A stretch of DNA of 10,415 nt from Desulfatitalea sp. UBA4791 (GTDB taxonomy: Bacteria > Desulfobacterota > Desulfobacteria > Desulfobacterales > Desulfosarcinaceae): positions 1 to 10,415 of the forward strand of contig DHGT01000049.1 of NCBI GenBank assembly GCA_002402905.1, read 5' to 3'. Below the pieces are notes generated by a model. That model did no database searches. It was not told the origin of the DNA and was given only the letters and a program-made list of their open reading frames with translations. The translations under genes were made by a program, and so were the position numbers. The stretch's first letter is position 1, and every line of letters starts with the position of its first letter. Of the stretch, positions 7,331 through 10,415 are shown piece after piece.

Positions 7331-8911
7331 ATGAAAGTACTCGTGAGCGACAACCTGGGTGAAGTCGGGATCAAAATGTTTCAGGAGGCCCAAGGCATCG
7401 ATGTGGATGTCAAAACCGGCCTTGCGCCGGAAGAGCTCAAGGCCATCATCGGTGAATATGATGCGCTGGTGATTCGCAGCGCCACCAAGGTCACCGAGGA
7501 TCTGCTCGATGCGGCAGTCAATCTCAAGGTGGTCGGGCGCGCCGGTATCGGCCTGGACAATGTAGACATTCCGGCTGCGACCAGTCGTGGCGTGGTGGTG
7601 ATGAACACCCCCACCGGCAATGTGATCACCACGGCGGAACACGCCATCGCTATGATGATGTCCCTGACGCGTCATATTCCGGCGGCCACCGCTTCGCTCA
7701 AGGCGGGCCGCTGGGAGAAAAAGAGCCTGGCCGGCCGGGAGCTTTATAAAAAGACGCTGGGGCTGATCGGCTATGGCAAAATCGGGGCCATCGTGGCCGA
7801 CCGGGCCCGCGGTTTGAAGATGCGCGTGGTGGTTTACGATCCTTATGTCACACCGGAAAAGATCCAGAACGATGGGTTCGAGCCCTTGACCCTGGACGAG
7901 CTCTACAAACAGGCGGACTATATTACGGTCCATGTGCCAAAAATGAAAACCACGGCCGGATTGCTGAACAAGGATGCTTTCGAGCAGATGAAGAACGGCG
8001 TGATGATTATCAATTGCGCCCGTGGCGGTATCGTCAACGAGGCCGACTTGTACGAAGCCATCGTCGCCGGTAAAGTCGGCGGTGCGGCCCTGGACGTGTT
8101 CGAAACCGAACCGCCGGGTCAAATTCCCCTGCTCGAACTCGACAAGGTGATTTGTACGCCCCACCTGGGTGCCTCTACCATGGAAGCCCAGACCAATGTG
8201 GCCGTCATGGTCGCCCAGCAGATCATCGACTATCTGACGACCGGCACCATCGTCAATGCCGTGAATGTTCCTTCGGTGACAGGTGAAGTGTTGGAGAAGG
8301 TCGGTCCCTATCTGAAACTGGCCGAACAGTTGGGTGCGTTGCAGGCCCAATTGATCAAGGGTGCCCCCAGGGAGATGATCATCGAATATTACGGCGACTT
8401 CAAGGGGGTCGATCTGTCGCCGGTGACAACGGCGCTGTTGAAGGGGCTGTTGGCCCCCATGGTCAAGGAGGTGGTGAATTTCGTCAATGCCCATGTCCTG
8501 GCCAATCAACGCGGCATCAAGGTGACCGAAACCACCGTTGCGGCTCACAAGGAGTACACCTATCTGATCACCGCCAAACTGGTGACCACCGAGGGCGAAA
8601 ACGTGGTCTCGGGAACGATCTTCGGAAAAGAAGATACCCGGGTGGTGCGCATCAACACCTTCCGTCTGGAAATGATTCCGCTGGGCCATATGGCGTTGAT
8701 CTACAATCAGGATATTCCCGGTTCCATCGGCGAAATCGGCACCTGTCTGGGTAAACACAATATCAACATCGCCCGAATGCAGGTAGGGCAAGAAGAAGGT
8801 GGGGACCGTAACATTATTTTCCTCTGCACGGATACGCCCATTCCCAGCGACGTCGTGGCGGAACTGCGCGGTCTCAAGACCGTAAAGAATGTGACGCCCT
8901 TGGAATTTTAG
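7331..8911 (+). CDS. serA: D-3-phosphoglycerate dehydrogenase, long (ASB-ACT) type
   Basis: SerA oxidises 3-phosphoglycerate to 3-phosphohydroxypyruvate with NAD+, the first step of serine synthesis. The 526-residue product has the split substrate domain (1-95 and about 285-310) and the Rossmann domain with GLIGYGKIG (144-152), with the NAD-ribose-binding acidic residue expected at D170 (VVYDPY). The catalytic triad fits by motif and spacing: R231 in NCARGGIVNE, E260 in DVFETEPP and H278 in TPHLGAST. The intervening ASB domain (about 316-445) and the C-terminal ACT domain (about 450-526, ALIYNQDIPGSIGEIGTCLG) place it in the long form; ACT domains often bind serine as feedback inhibitor. The ATG at 7331 (MKVLVSDNLGEVG) has GAGGGG about 6-7 bases upstream. 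A longer reading from TTG 7268 is unlikely because it lies in the promoter. It is followed in the same direction by the DUF1844 gene. Confidence 0.97.
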   Translation: MKVLVSDNLGEVGIKMFQEAQGIDVDVKTGLAPEELKAIIGEYDALVIRSATKVTEDLLDAAVNLKVVGRAGIGLDNVDIPAATSRGVVVMNTPTGNVITTAEHAIAMMMSLTRHIPAATASLKAGRWEKKSLAGRELYKKTLGLIGYGKIGAIVADRARGLKMRVVVYDPYVTPEKIQNDGFEPLTLDELYKQADYITVHVPKMKTTAGLLNKDAFEQMKNGVMIINCARGGIVNEADLYEAIVAGKVGGAALDVFETEPPGQIPLLELDKVICTPHLGASTMEAQTNVAVMVAQQIIDYLTTGTIVNAVNVPSVTGEVLEKVGPYLKLAEQLGALQAQLIKGAPREMIIEYYGDFKGVDLSPVTTALLKGLLAPMVKEVVNFVNAHVLANQRGIKVTETTVAAHKEYTYLITAKLVTTEGENVVSGTIFGKEDTRVVRINTFRLEMIPLGHMALIYNQDIPGSIGEIGTCLGKHNINIARMQVGQEEGGDRNIIFLCTDTPIPSDVVAELRGLKTVKNVTPLEF

Positions 8912-9037
8912 CGAGCTTGGCCTCGGATGGGCAGGTGTTCCAACTGAATGCGATGCATCTACCCGGCCCTTCACAGCAATGGGCTGCGACCGTGGGGTGT
9001 TGAACCAAACCGAAGACAAAAGAGCAAGAGGATGCTT

Positions 9038-9050
9038 AAGGAGGTGAGGG
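9038..9050 (+). promoter_or_regulatory. Strong ribosome binding site of the DUF1844 gene
   Basis: AAGGAGGTGA (9038-9047) is a near-complete anti-16S match, followed by GAGGG up to 9050 and the ATG at 9055. No promoter or terminator was recognised in the 143-base gap after serA, so co-transcription from the serA promoter is possible. Confidence 0.7.
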
Positions 9051-9054
9051 AACT

Positions 9055-9363
9055 ATGTCCGACGACCGTAAAGAAGAGAAAAAAAGCCAGTCGGAGAGCC
9101 AGACAAAGAGTTACACATTACCCAAAATTGATTTTTCCACCTTTATTTTATCGCTGAACTCCTCTGCTCTGGTACAGCTCGGGCTCATCGAGGACCCTGC
9201 CTCGGGTCAGAAGACGAAGAATCTTCCACTGGCGAAACAGACCATCGATCTGTTGGCCATGCTGGAGGACAAAACCAGAGGCAATCTGACCCGCGATGAG
9301 GATAACATTCTCAAGAATCTCCTCTATGAGCTGCGTATGCTCTATGTCAAAGAAAAAGCTTAA
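9055..9363 (+). CDS. DUF1844 family protein of unknown function
   Basis: A 102-residue cytosolic protein recognised as DUF1844 by its conserved line-up. After a charged, Lys/Ser/Gln-rich leader (1-22) come PKIDFSTFILSLNSSALVQLG (23-43), the PASGQKTKNLPLAKQTIDLL segment (48-67), and AMLEDKTRGNLTRDEDNILKNLLYELRMLYV (68-98). The pattern suggests two or three amphipathic helices; no signal peptide, membrane helix or catalytic motif is seen. The family's function is not known to me. Its start is well supported by the AAGGAGGTGA site. It lies between serA and ispE, 60 bases ahead of ispE in the same direction, so it may share their transcript. Proximity to ispE is a hint of association with the envelope or isoprenoid genes but proves nothing. 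Confidence 0.88.
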   Translation: MSDDRKEEKKSQSESQTKSYTLPKIDFSTFILSLNSSALVQLGLIEDPASGQKTKNLPLAKQTIDLLAMLEDKTRGNLTRDEDNILKNLLYELRMLYVKEKA

Positions 9364-9423
9364 CGCATAGGGTGACACGACAGCGAACCTGGTGGGCCTT
9401 GGCACCCGATCGGGGGAATTATC

Positions 9424-10326
9424 ATGTTGGCGCACACGGCAGAGCAACCGATCAACGGACCGGTGCAGGAAATGGTGTTGCGTGCTCCGGCCAAAATCAA
9501 CCTCTGCCTGCATGTCATTGGGAGGCGACCGGACGGATATCACGAACTGTTCTCGCTCATGTGCGGTGTGGCGCTCTATGACCACCTGGTGCTCGGTATC
9601 GGCGCCGCTGAAAACACAATTCAATGCGACCATCCAGGTGTGCCCGCTGATGAGAGCAACCTTGCACTCAAAGCGGCATTGCTCTTCAATCAGACCCTTG
9701 ATCGTGACATCGGTATTCGCCCCCAACCTGTATCTATCCGATTGACCAAGCATATTCCGGCCGGCGGCGGCCTCGGCGGCGGCAGCAGCGACGCCGCCGC
9801 CATGCTCAAGGGGCTCAATGATCATTACGGTGCGCCTTTTGACCGCCAGCGGCTTCTGGCTCTCGCCGTGCGTCTCGGAGCAGATGTGCCCTTTTTCATC
9901 GATCAGCGTCCTGCCCTGGCCGAGGGCATCGGAGAGCGCCTGACGCCCTACCATGGATTGCCTGCATTCGGGGTCGTTCTGGTCTGCCCTGACTTTGGCA
10001 TCTCTACTGCGCAGGTCTTTGGAAGCCTCAATTTTGGATTGACAAAATCGAAAAAAAAACTTAGGTACAAGCCTTTTAAAAACGGAAACTTCAGTGCAAC
10101 GGATCACTTGCACAACGATTTGGAAGCCGGTGTGATCCGCCGTTTTCCAGTGATTGAAAAAATCAAGAAAATGCTTCTAGATCAAGGCGCTATCGGTTCA
10201 TTGATGAGCGGTAGCGGATCGACGGTGTTCGGGCTGTTTGAGGACCAGGAAGCGGCCGGGCGCGCAGCGAAGCGCCTCGATCGTCCGGATGCATGGCAGG
10301 TATTCGCCACCCGATTGCTGGTATGA
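9424..10326 (+). CDS. ispE: 4-diphosphocytidyl-2-C-methyl-D-erythritol kinase
   Basis: IspE phosphorylates CDP-methylerythritol at the 2-position with ATP, the fourth step of the MEP pathway to IPP and DMAPP. It is a GHMP-family kinase. The 300-residue product shows APAKINLCLHVIGRRPDGYHEL (21-42) with the catalytic lysine at K24, the glycine-rich ATP loop PAGGGLGGGSSDAAA (112-126), GADVPFF with the catalytic aspartate D154, and the C-terminal MSGSGSTVFGLF (261-272). The ATG at 9424 has GGGGA at 6-base spacing. An alternative ATG at 9472 (MVLRAPAKINL, 284 residues) would give a length nearer to the usual one but has a poorly spaced ribosome site (AGGAA directly adjacent). A short Lys-rich patch (KSKKKLRYKPFK, 208-219) sits in a region that is variable in the family. 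The DUF1844 gene precedes it; a tRNA-Gln gene begins 69 bases after the stop. Confidence 0.96.
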   Translation: MLAHTAEQPINGPVQEMVLRAPAKINLCLHVIGRRPDGYHELFSLMCGVALYDHLVLGIGAAENTIQCDHPGVPADESNLALKAALLFNQTLDRDIGIRPQPVSIRLTKHIPAGGGLGGGSSDAAAMLKGLNDHYGAPFDRQRLLALAVRLGADVPFFIDQRPALAEGIGERLTPYHGLPAFGVVLVCPDFGISTAQVFGSLNFGLTKSKKKLRYKPFKNGNFSATDHLHNDLEAGVIRRFPVIEKIKKMLLDQGAIGSLMSGSGSTVFGLFEDQEAAGRAAKRLDRPDAWQVFATRLLV

Positions 10327-10394
10327 CTGATATATATGACGGATATATTGGATCGGCGGTCGGAAAGGGTACCGTAAGTCAATTCCAATTCTGC

Positions 10395-10415
10395 TGGGGC
10401 GTCGTCAAGCGGTAA
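10395..10415 (+). tRNA. tRNA-Gln, 5' part only (cut by window edge)
   Basis: The last 21 bases, starting TGGGGCGTCGTCAAGCGGTAA, match the acceptor strand, D-stem and start of the D-loop of bacterial tRNA-Gln, which characteristically starts with U1 followed by GGGG. The anticodon is beyond the window, so UUG versus CUG cannot be told. From general knowledge ispE, tRNA-Gln, prs and rplY often follow one another in deltaproteobacteria, which supports the call. The 68-base gap after ispE has no clear promoter or terminator. Confidence 0.75.

Noticed and set aside
7310..9019. Minus-strand open frame of 569 codons, opposite serA
   Set aside because: A mirror of the serA reading frame with unusual His/Gln-rich composition. 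serA on the plus strand has all catalytic residues, a promoter and a ribosome site.
8912..9054. Search for a terminator or small RNA between serA and the DUF1844 gene
   Set aside because: Only a 4-bp GCCC/GGGC pairing without T-run was seen; no support for a feature beyond the ribosome site.
9148..10113. Minus-strand open frame of 321 codons, opposite ispE
   Set aside because: Antisense to clear DUF1844 and ispE genes; no family features.

Overview
The window looks like an ordinary chromosomal housekeeping segment from a Gram-negative bacterium. It is most likely a deltaproteobacterium (Desulfobacterota, possibly a Desulfobacteraceae-type sulfate reducer). That assignment is an inference. 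It rests on the protein styles, the tilS-ftsH order, the small DUF1844 protein beside ispE, and the tRNA-Gln directly after ispE. No phage, insertion sequence, CRISPR array or defence locus was seen.

Left arm (1-2333), minus strand: tilS (tRNA-Ile lysidine synthetase) is followed by the start of ftsH, the membrane AAA+ protease, which runs off the left edge and begins at a TTG codon. A sigma70-type promoter for tilS lies at 2305-2333. It stands back to back with a near-consensus promoter at 2341-2369 that fires rightward into an RNA gene.

The 638-base stretch without a protein gene (2205-2842) is mostly explained. At 2379-2625 it carries the signal recognition particle RNA. This is the long form with an Alu domain, best known from Firmicutes, rather than the short 4.5S form typical of many proteobacteria. 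This is the most notable item in the window. A likely weak terminator and a TTGACA promoter lead into the chaperone genes.

Centre (2843-5539), plus strand: grpE and dnaK encode the nucleotide exchange factor and Hsp70. Neither hrcA nor dnaJ adjoins them and no CIRCE operator is visible. A strong hairpin at 5503-5539 ends dnaK. It has a T-run on both strands, so it can also end the convergent acyl-CoA ligase gene (5547-7121, minus).

Right arm (7331-10415), plus strand: serA encodes D-3-phosphoglycerate dehydrogenase of the long ASB-ACT type and has its own promoter. It is followed by a DUF1844 protein, ispE (fourth step of the MEP isoprenoid route) and the first 21 bases of a tRNA-Gln gene cut by the window edge. 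Together the region covers protein quality control (FtsH, GrpE, DnaK), protein targeting (SRP RNA), tRNA maturation, serine synthesis, isoprenoid synthesis and fatty or aromatic acid activation.
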